The notes under the pieces are model-generated. The model had not been told where the DNA came from, ran no database searches, and was given only the letters and a program-made list of their open reading frames with translations. From contig CM074696.1 in NCBI GenBank assembly GCA_037367355.1, positions 1,426,001-1,490,000 of the forward strand: DNA of 64,000 bases, given 5' to 3'. Source of the stretch: Neoscytalidium dimidiatum. Taxonomy: Eukaryota; Ascomycota; Dothideomycetes; Botryosphaeriales; Botryosphaeriaceae. This document shows, piece after piece, positions 53,022-64,000 of the stretch. Each line of letters opens with the position of its first letter. Within the stretch, counting starts at the first letter, position 1. The position numbers and the translations under genes were made by a program.

Positions 53022-56000
53022 ATGGCGGCTGCTAGCATGGCCGCCGCCAGCAGTTCAACAAGTGCACTCATTGGGAGAGACCGGAGCATATCAGACGCCG
53101 CCGCTGCCCACAACGTTACCGTCGACGACCCGCGACCGCCCGAAGCCGTGCACCTCCCCCGCTCGGCGAGCTACACCTACGTCCCTCCGGTCAAGGATCT
53201 CGAGTACGAGGACTCGTCCGTCGTGGAGCTCAAGGGCAGAATTTCTGAGGCGGACCTGCGATCGTCGAGAGATGACGATTCGCCTTATTCTTCCTCCGGA
53301 GGCTCCACGCCCGAGAACGAACCCGCCGGCCCTTCAGACACGAAGCCGTCCCAGCCGACAGATCCGCCGCCCCCACGGTCCAGGCTTTCCCGCTTTTTCT
53401 CGTCTTCGCGCGAACCCTTGACTCTGGGCGGCCAGGTAAAGGAGGAGGCCAAGGAGAAGCACAATACACGGAAGGAGTCACAGAAGGGGCCGCAAAAGCA
53501 GCTGCAGAAGCAACCGCCAAAGGAGGCCCAGAAGGAGCCTCACAGGGATCCTCAAGACAGCGCACCCAAGCAGCCGTCGAAGCAATTACTTGCTCAGACG
53601 CAGAAACAAGATTCGAAGCAGGTTTCGAAAGATACACCGAAAGAGAGCTCTAAGCAGTCCTCGACAGAGACCGCGAAGCCGGCGCCGAAAGAGACTTCGA
53701 ATCACGCCCCCAAAGACGTACCGAAGGAGATCCCCAAAGAAACTCCGCAGAAAGCACAAAGTGAAAAGGATAGGGAGAAAGAAAAGGAGAAGACGGACAG
53801 GACTGAAGCTGATCAGCAGGCCGTGCCTCCGAAGCGGTCGCTTACTCATCTTCGACGCAAGTCCTGGGTGTCGTCCAGTGCGAAGGAGTCCTCATCTGGC
53901 AAATCTTCAGGAGAAGATGCTGTGAACGGCACTCGCCCATCTCCCGAGAAGCGCCGGAGCCTCATCAATACATCCCGGCGAAAATCTATCCTTCGCAAGG
54001 ATTCTGACCCTCCGCCAATAGACGAGGAGCGCGCAGAGCGCCCGAGTCCTGCGTCACGCCGGAAGTCGTTCATTCGCAAGGACTCCGAGGGCTCGCCCGC
54101 AGCAGAAGATCGTCTTAGCAACCGCATGTCCCGGAGAATGTCCATTTTACGAAAAGATTCGGACCGCAAAGAAGCAGAATCGCCCCCCGCTGAAGACCCC
54201 ATTACTAAATCACCTAAGAAGGGCAGTGTTCTTACGAAGAGGCCGAGGAAACCTTCAGATGCATACATCAAGCCCATAAAGGCTGAGGAACTTCCGCCAA
54301 TTCCGGCCGTTCCTGAGATGCCAAAGTCTCCGAATCTCCCAAGGTCTCCGTCAATGCCCACCTCTCCGCAGCTTGGTCAATCATTCTCAACAGATCGGTT
54401 GCCTATGCTCGTGAGATCTCCACCGTCTCAAGAATCCGTCATTCCGCCAGTGCCGAAGACGGTCAACCAAGAGAAGCTCAAGACCTTCACTTTGGAGACG
54501 CCAAAGAAGAAAGACGAGCTATGGGGTCAGTTCAGAAGTCTGGATGGCGACTATCAGAAGTAAGTGATTATTAAGGACACCGCCCTTAGTATATCGCAAA
54601 TAACCCAAATCAGGTTCTCGTCGAAATCGATTGCATTGAAAGCCAACGTTGTGCGCCAAAACCTGCTTCCATTCCTTCGGACTTATGCATCCCATCCCTC
54701 CAACAGCAAAATTCGACCGGAAGACTTAGACCGCCGCACAAATATTTTAAATAGATGGTGGACAGGATTGCTGGAGATGATCAACGGCAAAAATAACCAA
54801 TCCATATCCGGATCCGACAGACCCCATATTCTCCAGGCGGTTGTAGGTATCATGGAAAGGCCAGAATGGCGTACTCATCCATCGCCATTCGCTCCCTTGA
54901 CCGAAAGGAATTTCCTGCCCAGATCGCGCTCTTCGACGTCAGTTGCTTCCGCGGAGTCCGATTTCTTATCTGAATCCGTGCACCACAATGTACGGAACAC
55001 CTTCATCCAAAACCTGACAGCGCAGATGGGATTTGTCGTAGAGAAAATGTCTCTGCGGAATGCGCCGGCTAGCTTGGTGAACTTCTGTGGCAAGACTTGC
55101 GCTTATGCGTTTTTCTTCTGCCCTGGTATGGCCGATATCTTGGTCCGACTATGGTCGCCTTCATTGGATGCTATGAGACGCGTCATGGCCGAATGCAAAA
55201 TGTCGGACAGATCGAAACTTGACCAGATGTCGAAGCAAATTCTTCCAAACTTCCCGCCGAACCTGCACTCCCTTGCGTTCACCAACCTCCACAAGACTTT
55301 CCGCGAACTGCGCAAGCCAGCTCCATTCCCTCTCGGCACGGCTCATTTGCCGTGGCACGGATCGTGGGTGAAGCGGTGGTCAGGGACCGAGAGCGACCTT
55401 TTCTACGTATTCACCAAGTGCTATCACATTCTCGTCACGGATTTCCTTCCAGCGGAAACGACACGGGCTGAACGGCTCTGTGTCCCGGGGCTGGTAATGG
55501 TGCATGCGCAAATTCTCGCCAATTTGGATGAGACGCTTCATCGACACGCAGCGATGGCAGCGCCAAAAGAGGCAGAAGACCACACAGCAGCAGCCATTAC
55601 TTTTGACGATGTGCTGGCCGACGGACCGGATGCCGCGGCCTCAGCCCTCCCACTTCCTCCAGCGAATGCTGTACGACTAATGGCCGAAAACCGTTTAATT
55701 ATGCTTCTTAGAGACTTCTTGTCGGCAGGCAGTGCTCATTCAAGCACAGCGCCTCACATGTTTGCGGAGTCATTCAGTTCTCTCTTACAAGCATCTGCCC
55801 GTAGGGTTTCCATTTTCGATCATAATGCGTCTTATACCCTTTGCGATTTTCTGGAAGAAGCTCTTTTGATTTTGTTGCGTTACGAGCGCGCTGCTGACAA
55901 GCTGGTTCTGGACTGGACATTTTGGATTTCTGTATACAAACGCATGACGGAGAGTCACAACACTACTACGGAGATTCGGCTTCTTTCCTTCCTCTACAGC

Positions 56001-57105
56001 GTGTGGGGCACGATTGTTGAGGATGAGAAGCGAAAGTCCGAGCTCTGTCTGGACTTCCTTCTGGAACCGCAGTTTTTTGAAAGCCGGTTCAATCACTGGT
56101 GCCCGATGCTCCGAGCTTATTACATGAGGCTGCTCTGCTGGCGCATCTCAAGATTCGACGGGGAGGCTACGGACGGCGACTTGTAAGTTGGAGGGATGTA
56201 CTGACAAGCGACTGCAAATGTGCTAAGTAGCCCACAGGCAAATCCTGAAAAGAGTCGAGGAAAGGTTGCAGTCGGTGTGGTCCCATTACCTGTATCTTCA
56301 GGAAATGGCACAGACCCGCAATGACCCCCTTCCCTCGACGACACCTTGCAACCCAGCACCTGGACGTCGGCTCCTCATCATCAGACACGACGCACCGTTG
56401 TCGCCGGCGAACGGACCTTTCCTATCATTTGATGGAATCGTATCAAGCTCACCGAAGAATCAGGCTACGGCTTATGGCAGCCATGCATCGCTTGAGAGCC
56501 AACTGGGCGATACGAATATTCGGCCAACTTCTGCATTATCTATCGCATCTGACAACTCTGATGCTGGCGACGAGGAGAATGGCAAGAGACGGTTCAGTTT
56601 GCTGCGCAATCTTCTGAGCGTGTCAAAACCGCGTTCGAAGTCTCGCAGCCCCGAGCCACCCACGTCACGAGAGGGAGCGTCGAATAACCCGTCCAACTCA
56701 AACGGTGGTCAAGACGCGCCTGCGAAGAAGCACAACACGCCCGAGATCCCCCCTCACCGTAGCTATTGTTTCCGCTTCTCCCTGGAATGGGTGCATGACA
56801 AGCGATTTGCGAACCCCGGCCCGATGCGCCTTTTGCCCCCTCGCCTCCCTCCGGCTGCCCACAACTTCCTGCATGCGCAGCGTGATGAATCGGAGACAGC
56901 CAACCCGAAGCCAATCACTAGCACCAAGCCAGAGGGTGCAGCAGTGACTTCAAGCAAATACGCAGGACGTGCTCTCGGTGAATGGGCGATTGTGGTTGGC
57001 GAATGTCAGAGCTTTTTCCAACGCCGAAAGGATGAAGGCGTGCCAAGCAACAAGCTCGTGGAGACACCGACACTCGGCGTCGAGGTTTTCCGGCGGCCAG
57101 GGTAA
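53022..57105 (+). CDS. Large DUF1765-family protein
   Basis: Fungal protein of unknown biochemical role. Exons 53022-54559, 54614-56182 and 56238-57105 give 1324 residues. The first 500 residues are disordered. About 140-270 is Lys/Gln/Pro/Glu-rich with repeated PK(E/Q)-type units. About 305-395 repeats RRKS(I/F)(L/I)RKDS(D/E) several times, each a basophilic-kinase-like site. The folded DUF1765 region starts near 515 (KFSSKSIALKANVVRQNLLPFLRTY). It includes FCGKTCAYAFFFCPGMADILVRLWSP, LPWHGSWVKRW and AYYMRLLCWRISRFDG. A second disordered segment is followed by YCFRFSLEWVHDKRF and the end LVETPTLGVEVFRRPG. Family assignment is from memory of conserved blocks. Function is unknown. Confidence 0.85.
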
Positions 57106-58780
57106 GCTTGGGCCTCTAGCATTGCTGTCAGCAGGCGAGAGGTTGGCTCAGTATCGGAACGTTCAAAAGAGAAAGGAACATCTTGCATCAGACCTACATT
57201 GCATCAACCTCCGGCGGTCTGGAATCGAACTGACTCTTCGTAAGGCTTGTTTAGAATTCTTCTGCCGTAATCTAACCATCTACTTCTAATATGCCTCTTT
57301 TCCATGGCCAGAACAGAGCTGGGCACATTGTTGCATCATATGGGCGGGGCCTTCCTCTTTTTTTTTCTTTCTTTTCTTTTTTTTTTTACTATCTTCTTCT
57401 TTCATTCCCGGTGGCGGAATGTGCATCTGTCTCATCTTGGCTGTCCGTTCCTTCATATGCTTGGAATTTTGTATAGTCATGGGGCTTGGCGTTTGGAACT
57501 CTCTGGCTTAGCTGTGGGCGCTAAATACCGTCATTTGTTTTGCAGTGGAGTCGGCTCATTAGCAAAGCGAGCAATACAACTTTGGACTTTTGGGCATCCC
57601 AATGCTGTCTTGGACGCAATTCAAGAAGAGTGAGAAGCAAAACTTTGACGCCTGCCTTTCTTGGAACGTGGTACGTTCGAGTCCGTCCAGGGTGTTCTGG
57701 AATGCCGATTTTCGTCGCACGCGTCGCACGGCTAGAAAATGGCATCCAGGTGACCTACGGCTAGCTACAGGGCTCGAAGTCTAGCGATGGCCGAAATGAA
57801 GGCATTTGCACATGGGAGATCAACTGTGGTCCGACAGCTAGTGGGGCTGTCGGAGAGGGGAGGGGGGACGAGGCAGTGTCACCGTGGACGACTCGCGAGC
57901 TGAAAAGTGGTGAGCGACTGGAACAGGTTGTGAGGTAGTGTTGTGTTCTCGTGGTACATACAGGACAAGACGGAGCTCGTGCGATGTGCTCGAGGGCCCG
58001 TCACGAAAAGCGACAGGTTCTCGAGAGGCGCGCTCGGCGCTGCGGCTCGAAAATGCGTGGCCTGATGGGCTTGGCTCGACGGCGTCATGTCAGAGGGGTG
58101 GGTGGGGGAGAGAAACGTCAGTTCTAAGTCTGCTCTTCAACAAGCAAGACAAAGTTGCGGCAGCGAGGAGGTCGCATACGAAGCTTATTAGAGAAGCTTA
58201 ATCAAAATGCTCAAGGGGTCATCTGGCCGGGAGGAGACGAGGAGCATGCCTGCTAGGGTGACGTTATGTGCATCCATATTTAGTAGCGTGAGTTCGCATG
58301 CGCCTGACTAGAGGTGGAAGTTAGGGCACGAGCAAGAGGCGGAAGTCGGTGCCGCGTGGAGTTACAAATTGCAGAGGAGTGATTCGTGGCGGGCTCGCAG
58401 ACGGCTTGCATTGGGGCTGTTGGGGATTTCGGACAAGAGATGGAGAGCCGTCAGACGTGCAGACGTCAAGCAGGCATGCGCAAACCCACAAGCGAGCCCG
58501 ACGAAGCCACCGGCGCCGATCCCCGCCCAGACACCACGACTTTGCACCTCCGCCGGCCAACAGCGCTGCTCCGATTACGCGACGAGACGACTGCTGGCCC
58601 TCGCGGAACTTCCGCTTCCGTCGATGCTCCATGGCTAAGCTTTACCCACCGCTTTTCCCCCATGCCGCCGTCTGCGCCATTACGGTTCTCCCACGGCTAC
58701 AGCGCCCGCTTTGACTTTATCTTCTCGGCCCGGGAAGACGGGACGATGTACCAGGAAACTGATGGGCGGTTGGCTGCTGC

Positions 58781-58804
58781 GGCTGGCTGGCTGGCTGGCT
58801 GGCT
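58781..58804. repeat. (GGCT)6 microsatellite
   Basis: Six perfect tandem GGCT copies in the intergenic region. Confidence 0.95.
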
Positions 58805-60200
58805 GGACGGACTGAGCGCCGCGTTGCGCCCGCCGTTTGACCACCGCGTGATAGACAGCAGTCGTGAGGTCTCACTTCCATCCTTCTTCATTTACGTGCT
58901 TCTGATCCTGATATCTTGGAACCAAACGCTCGAGAGCTGATTCAGCGGTGGCGCGGTGCGTCAGACCGGCAGCTTGGGACCAAATTCCCTCTGCAGCTTT
59001 CGCCGTGCCACACCATGCCGCCTCGACTTGGGCCTCGTTCGCCGCCGCCGGCTGTCCAGTGCCGATCGTCTCCTCATCGGAAGCTCTGCTCGAGAGGATT
59101 GCCTTTTCTGGCTCAGCTGACGGCCATTCGGGCCTCCCACGCCGTTGCTCGGCAGGTGCTGTGCTGGCCGGGACCCCATGAGCCCTACGGCGTGGCTGAT
59201 GTGAGATTCCAGAGCATTGCCGCACAGCGTTTTCAGTCTGCACCCAGTCATGAGCTTTCAGATTCGCTGAGCCTTCCATGCTGGCGTGAGATAGGCGGAA
59301 CCTACCGCCTCTCTCGGTTCACCCTTACACTCATGTACTGCTCGTGAAATGAGCCTTCTGCTCAAGCTTCTGACATGCTGTTTTGGTCCTCGCCATGCAC
59401 CCCGCGATGCAACGCCACCACAAAACAAACTTTCTCCCTCTCGGCCACCATGCTGGTGGAACGCTCGGCTAGACGCGTCCGGCAGCGCTTGAAACGTAGG
59501 TAGACTTCGTTCCACTACTTTTGGTTTGATTTACAAAGTCGCATATGCTGGCCGGCTACGGAGAAAACGCCCCAGAATCCCCCACCGAATCCCGCCGCCA
59601 CCGCCGGGATGGCGCTTCTAGTGGCTCTCGTGGCGACGCAGAAGACCAGGAGCCGGCAGCCTAAACACGCAGATCATCAATACTGCGGCTCAACCTCTCT
59701 GACACCTCGCAGCTGCCCCATGGCTGTCAAGAAAAAGCCCGAGACTACTGCGCCTTGGTCTTACCTAAACAGGCCCGCCTGCAGCTGGGCTGCATGTCAT
59801 GGTTTTCCACATCCTGCAAAGATCTTCACCTGCAACCCTGACACTGACTAGGCTCCCAAGATGGATCAGGCACGCTGCTGCGGCATATGCTTGCCACGAT
59901 ACCACCTTCGCTTGCTGCATTCAGCCCGAGTAGATTGAGTTCTCGCCTACACCGCTGCGCGTGCTAGCTAATGCCCGTCTTCCTCCCGTCTCCCCTGGCC
60001 CTCGGCGCACGCAACCCATCCCGCCAGCCCGAGATCACACTACTCCAATAGCTCCGGCTACGGCGGAGGCGTACTCGCTATGCGGGTCAGCTAAGCAATC
60101 ACGGTGGGTCGGCGGTTGCTCTCGCCGACCTGGATGCGCTGCCTACCTCTGGCGCCTTTCCGCCGAACTGGCGCTGAGCAAATCCTGGGCATTGCTGAGA

Positions 60201-60208
60201 TATATAAA
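60201..60208 (+). promoter_or_regulatory. TATA box of the peroxidase gene
   Basis: TATATAAA stands about 210 bp before the peroxidase start and is followed by pyrimidine-rich DNA with several possible initiation sites. A strong TATA box fits an inducible secreted enzyme. Confidence 0.5.
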
Positions 60209-60418
60209 GACTGGTACTCTGTTCCTTGAGACAATCATCATCCCATTGCAGCATTCTGTCCGCAGCCCCCGTCCCTCACGCAGATCATCTCCCATCAGAC
60301 ACAGGGAAGATTAAAAACTGTCCAATCGCTCCTCCATCCAGCACTTGGACATTTCCTTTTCCTTTGGTCGTCCTTCTCTCCTTCAGATCCGTACTCCCAT
60401 TTTATCGTTACATTCATA

Positions 60419-61481
60419 ATGTATTTCTTCAAGTCTTCTCTCTTTCTCCTCCCGGCAGCTGTCTGTGTGCAGGCTCTCTCCCTCTCAGACGTCTCCTCTG
60501 CCGCATCATCCCTCAAGCGTGAAGCCTCTGACTTGGGCAACAACTTGCTTTCTCTCGTTCGGCGCCAGGGCTCTTGCCCGGCTGTCTGGAACGACGTCTC
60601 TTCTGAGTTGAAGGGTTGGTTCCTGGACGGTTCCCTATGCAGTGACGACGCGCGTGCCGCCATCCGTCTTAGCTTCCACGACTGCTTTTCCGGTGGCTGT
60701 GATGGCTCCATCATCCTGGCTGAGGAGTATTCCCGCAGTGAAAACGCCGGTCTGGCGGATTTCGCCCAGAAGCTGGCGCCGCTGGCGGATCAGTACAATG
60801 TCGGAACTGCCGATCTGATCCAGTTCGCTGGCGGTATGTCCTTGATCCCCCTATATTATACCATGTAGAACGTTGAATGCTAACAAATTCCCCGATAGCC
60901 CAGGCGATCGCCACCTGCCCGCTCGGCCCCCGCATCGCCGTCAAAGTCGGCCGCCAGGACTCTTCGACTCCCTCAGAGGAAGGCCAGCTCCCGTCCTCGC
61001 GCTCCGACGCGTCGACCCTCATCAGCCAGTTTGCGGCCAAGGGCTTCAGCCAGATCGACCTTATCGCCCTAGTCGGGGCGCACAGCACGGCAAAGCAGAG
61101 GTTCGACCAGCCCGACAAGGCCGGCGAGAGCATGGACACCACCCCCGGCACCTGGGACACCAACTTCTACCGGCAGACGACCCTCGGCACCGCCCCCGTC
61201 ACCCTCGAGAGCGACAAGAACCTCGCCACCGACCCGAGGACCAGCGTCCAGTGGGCCACGTTCAACGGGCAGGGTTTGTGGGCCGCGGCGTTTGTGAGCG
61301 CGTGAGTAACTCCCGTGTCATCTCAATCATGCATGGGCGGAATGCTAATTGTTATTGCAGAATGAACAAGATGACCGTCCTCGGTAATGACGTTGGTAGC
61401 TTAACGGACTGCACGAGCGTTCTCAGCGCCGCGACGAGCAAGCGCGATATCAAGGCCGCGCCCATTGCGGACAGGATCTGA
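60419..61481 (+). CDS. Secreted heme peroxidase (fungal class II-like)
   Basis: Extracellular H2O2-dependent oxidase of the plant/fungal peroxidase superfamily. Exons 60419-60833, 60899-61301 and 61361-61481 give 312 residues. The signal peptide MYFFKSSLFLLPAAVCVQAL is followed by a propeptide with dibasic sites (LKRE, VRRQ) suited to Kex2-type processing. Mature protein begins near GSCPAVW. The distal heme site is AAIRLSFHDCFSGGCDGS with Arg and His. The proximal His is in LIALVGAHSTAKQRF. At 312 residues it is shorter than lignin or manganese peroxidases, and I see no clear Mn-site acids or surface Trp, so a generic low-potential peroxidase is most likely. Final exon ends KRDIKAAPIADRI. Confidence 0.92.
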
Positions 61482-61544
61482 GCCGGCGAATGACCATCAT
61501 TTCGGTTGGCTGAGACGAAAAGGGGCGAAGAATCTTTTATCTAG

Positions 61545-61565
61545 TTTTTTTTTTTTTTTTTTTTT
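61545..61565. repeat. T21 homopolymer
   Basis: A run of 21 T about 65 bp after the peroxidase stop codon, probably in or just after its 3' untranslated region. Confidence 0.9.
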
Positions 61566-62717
61566 GCAATGGACGGAGTTCAGTGGTTCTTTGCGCTGCA
61601 TAATTGGTAATGTCTGTTTTGCTTGATACCTGCCATTTTTCCTGATTTGGGGGGTGAGGGGCGTTCGTTTTAGAGAGGCAAAGCAACAAAATAATTGCAG
61701 AGTCGCATACCGTCATATAATGATCATATCCATTCTTTTATGTTCCATTGGCAATGTTGTCTGGATGTTGAAAAGTCATTCAGAAGATTTTATCGCAAGT
61801 TATCGCAAGACTTCACCACCACAAAACCATTGACTGAAATTACCTGACGATCCAAACGAGACCGCATATAGAGCGTTAGCTAGCAGTGATGCATTTATCT
61901 CTTGGCATTAAAGTATCATCACTTGCATTTCACATCGGACGTCGTCAAAACACACTATGAAAGCAGCGGGTAGCACTAGATCTCTCCTCCACTTATTGTC
62001 CTTCGAGACTCAAAAGTCTCTCGTGCTCACTTTGATGATCCTGACCCCAAATGTTTCAGGATGACGACATCTTGTCTGGGTCCACGACAGCAGCAACTCA
62101 CAGCCACGTCCAGTCTTCCCTCTACTCAGCAGAGCCCACACGAGGGGCCAAAATAGAAACAAGCAGCAATGAGAGGGAAATCGCGTATCCATACAGCACA
62201 AGCAATTTTCTTCAGACAGCCTCATTCACTCTTTTCCCCCCGTCAGCTCCGCGGCCGCGGCCTCCGGGGGGGGAGAAAAAAAGTCACCGCCTCGGGCCTC
62301 GAGTGATTAGGAAGAACAAGGGCAAAGAGTCGACCACCGCTCACGCGAATAAGCAACAGGAAGAAAGAAAAAAAAAAAAAACCAAGGCCTCACGAGCGAA
62401 ACGAACCACTCGGCGACGGATGCGAGCGGGTTTGTCCGGTTAAGCATCCACCCCGGCCACTTAACAGCGCCCGCGACCAGGACTCCGGGTAAGCCCCAGT
62501 CGCAGTGGGAAACCCCGGGTACCGCGACGCACGGGTGACTTGCATATCGACTCCCCCTTTTCCCGAGTCGAACGTCTGGAAGGGAAAAAGGGCGCGTTGT
62601 CTGGCCGTCTTGGCCTGCATGCCTGGAACGACGGAGCGGGGCTTGCGCATGCAGGTCAATGACCTCAGCATACGGCATGGGAGCTGGATCCGCATCCCTG
62701 GAGGTGGCTGTACGTAC

Positions 62718-62736
62718 CTCTCTCTCTCTCTCTCTC
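62718..62736. repeat. (CT)n microsatellite
   Basis: A perfect alternating CT tract. A second one lies at about 62847-62866. Confidence 0.9.
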
Positions 62737-64000
62737 GCCTTCCCATTCGCGGGGCCTTCCCCCCAGCGGCCGATGATGTGAGCGGTCGTGGAGGGGAAGA
62801 AGGTACGAGGCCGGTACGGGGAAGGGATGTTGTTACGGTGCGGCGGCTCTTCTCTCTCTCTCTCTCCCTCTTTCTCCCCCCGGTACGTACAGCAACCCTC
62901 CTTCGCTTCCTACCGCGATCAGCGACTACGGTCCTCCCCCTTCCCGTTCCCGGGTCCGCGGGTTTCCCTCTAGCTAGGGCCCTCCCCTGTGTGCGCTTGT
63001 TGCTTGTGTGGATCGGTCAGTGCGTGTGCGAGGGTTGTACACACACCCCTCTCTCTTCCTTCCCGAGATCTGTTGCAACGATCCGTCAGGCAGCTTGCCG
63101 CCGCCGCCCGTTACCACTGAAAGGAGCAATTCTCCATTTCTCGTGACTCGCGGGGCGGGATGCGTTGCATGAAATCGTCACAAAAAAAAAATAAAGAGCG
63201 CTTTCGGCATGAGCCATCGTGATCACGTTGTCAAATCTCCCCCTCTCTCTCTCCTCTTCTCTTGCTTTCCGTCGGACGCCGGAATCATCTTCCCTTTCGA
63301 CGCTCTCTCTCTTTCTCCTCGGCCGAGCTGAAGGCAGAGAGAAAAGAGAGGGCGAGGTAGCAGGGGGCCTAGGCCCACCTGACGCCCACGCGTATGGTGC
63401 GTATGTACGATTCTCCGGAGGAATCCGACGGGCCAACAAGTCCGAAGCATCCTGGCAGCTGTTGCGCTGGCGTATGCCAGTACACGCATGACACGGGTGT
63501 TCATGTACTGCATGGTTTTTGGAAGTACATAGGGCTGCAGGGGGAGAGAGAGAGAGGGCTGTTCCATGTGCGGAAGGGCCGTGGGTGCGGGTATATCCAC
63601 GTGAAGGAGGAGGACGAAGAGGAGGGTGGGGCCGGGGGCCGAAGCAAAATGTGGCTGCTGCTGATGAGGCGGTGCAGCTGGTCGGGTGGACTTGCGGTTT
63701 TTGCTTTCGACCTTGTGAGTGGAGCAATCTTAGTTTCTAAAGATAGTGCTGGGAGAGAAGTGTCATTGGAGCAATCTGTGATGCTGTTGTGAGCGTTTTG
63801 CTTGCTGTCTTGGGTGACGAGTGGTTGGCGCGGCTTTTCGTTCTTTTACCTGATTGGGGAAGCCCGAGCTCGGAGATAGCTTTGAATGTTTCTTCGGATC
63901 TGATTGGAGAAGGATATATGTAAGGGTCCTAGAATTAGCACTAATTATACGTGAATGATCGTACCTATACGGCGCAGATAGTCGTGGGGTTGCCAAGGAG

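Larger units (their letters stand above)
57106..60418. other. Gene-free region
   Basis: 3.3 kb without a supported gene. It contains a T-rich tract (57358-57395), a (GGCT)6 repeat (58781-58804) and, towards the right end, the peroxidase promoter. Open frames on both strands are short and overlap without preference. Confidence 0.5.
61482..64000. other. Gene-free 3' end of window
   Basis: 2.5 kb without a supported gene. It holds the T21 run, several CT tracts and pyrimidine-rich DNA that could be the promoter or leader of a gene beyond the window. Confidence 0.5.

Noticed and set aside
57106..60418. Possible small genes in the 3.3-kb gap
   Set aside because: Only short overlapping frames on both strands, with no motif, no convincing intron set and no preferred strand.

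Overview
The window is nuclear DNA of a filamentous ascomycete (Pezizomycotina). The genes carry short GT-AG introns with CTRAC-type branch sites. Zn2Cys6 regulators, MFS permeases and fungus-specific families such as DUF1765 are present, and the quinate regulator pair derived from the AROM shikimate enzyme is a hallmark of this group. The class is uncertain; Dothideomycetes is a guess. I found no tRNA, rRNA, CRISPR array or intact transposon.

Positions 1-1765 hold the 3' part of a multicopper-oxidase gene whose copper ligands are mostly replaced. Positions 2161-26364 form an enlarged quinate-utilisation (qut/qa) cluster: intradiol dioxygenase, qutE (type II dehydroquinase), qutG (phosphatase-like), qutB (quinate/shikimate dehydrogenase), qutD (quinate permease), a secreted carboxylesterase, a Gfo/Idh/MocA oxidoreductase, qutC (dehydroshikimate dehydratase), and the divergent regulators qutA (activator) and qutR (AROM-like repressor). 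The chemistry fits together. An ester such as chlorogenate could be cleaved outside the cell. Quinate is imported by QutD and oxidised by QutB to 3-dehydroquinate, which QutE and QutC dehydrate to protocatechuate; the intradiol dioxygenase opens a downstream aromatic ring. Three gene pairs (qutE/qutG, qutB/qutD, qutA/qutR) and the oxidoreductase/qutC pair are divergent. Sequences resembling the 16-bp QA-1F/QutA palindrome lie in all four of these promoters, well matched in three.

Positions 26839-31568 carry a second Zn2Cys6-type factor with an incomplete zinc cluster and a second sugar-porter-type permease. Positions 32971-36541 are decaying: a short-chain dehydrogenase has lost the catalytic segment and a GH78 alpha-L-rhamnosidase has three frame breaks, one a 5-bp tandem duplication. 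A Dal5/ACS-family permease follows (37147-39133).

From 41081 on the content is mostly housekeeping: cytochrome c heme lyase, a UFD1-domain zinc-finger protein, an F-box protein, TFIIB, ATP synthase subunit h and a large DUF1765 protein. A secreted heme peroxidase (60419-61481) comes last, and about 2.5 kb without a recognised gene closes the window. Intron-exon structures were worked out by hand from splice signals and reading-frame closure, so they are models, not transcript-supported.
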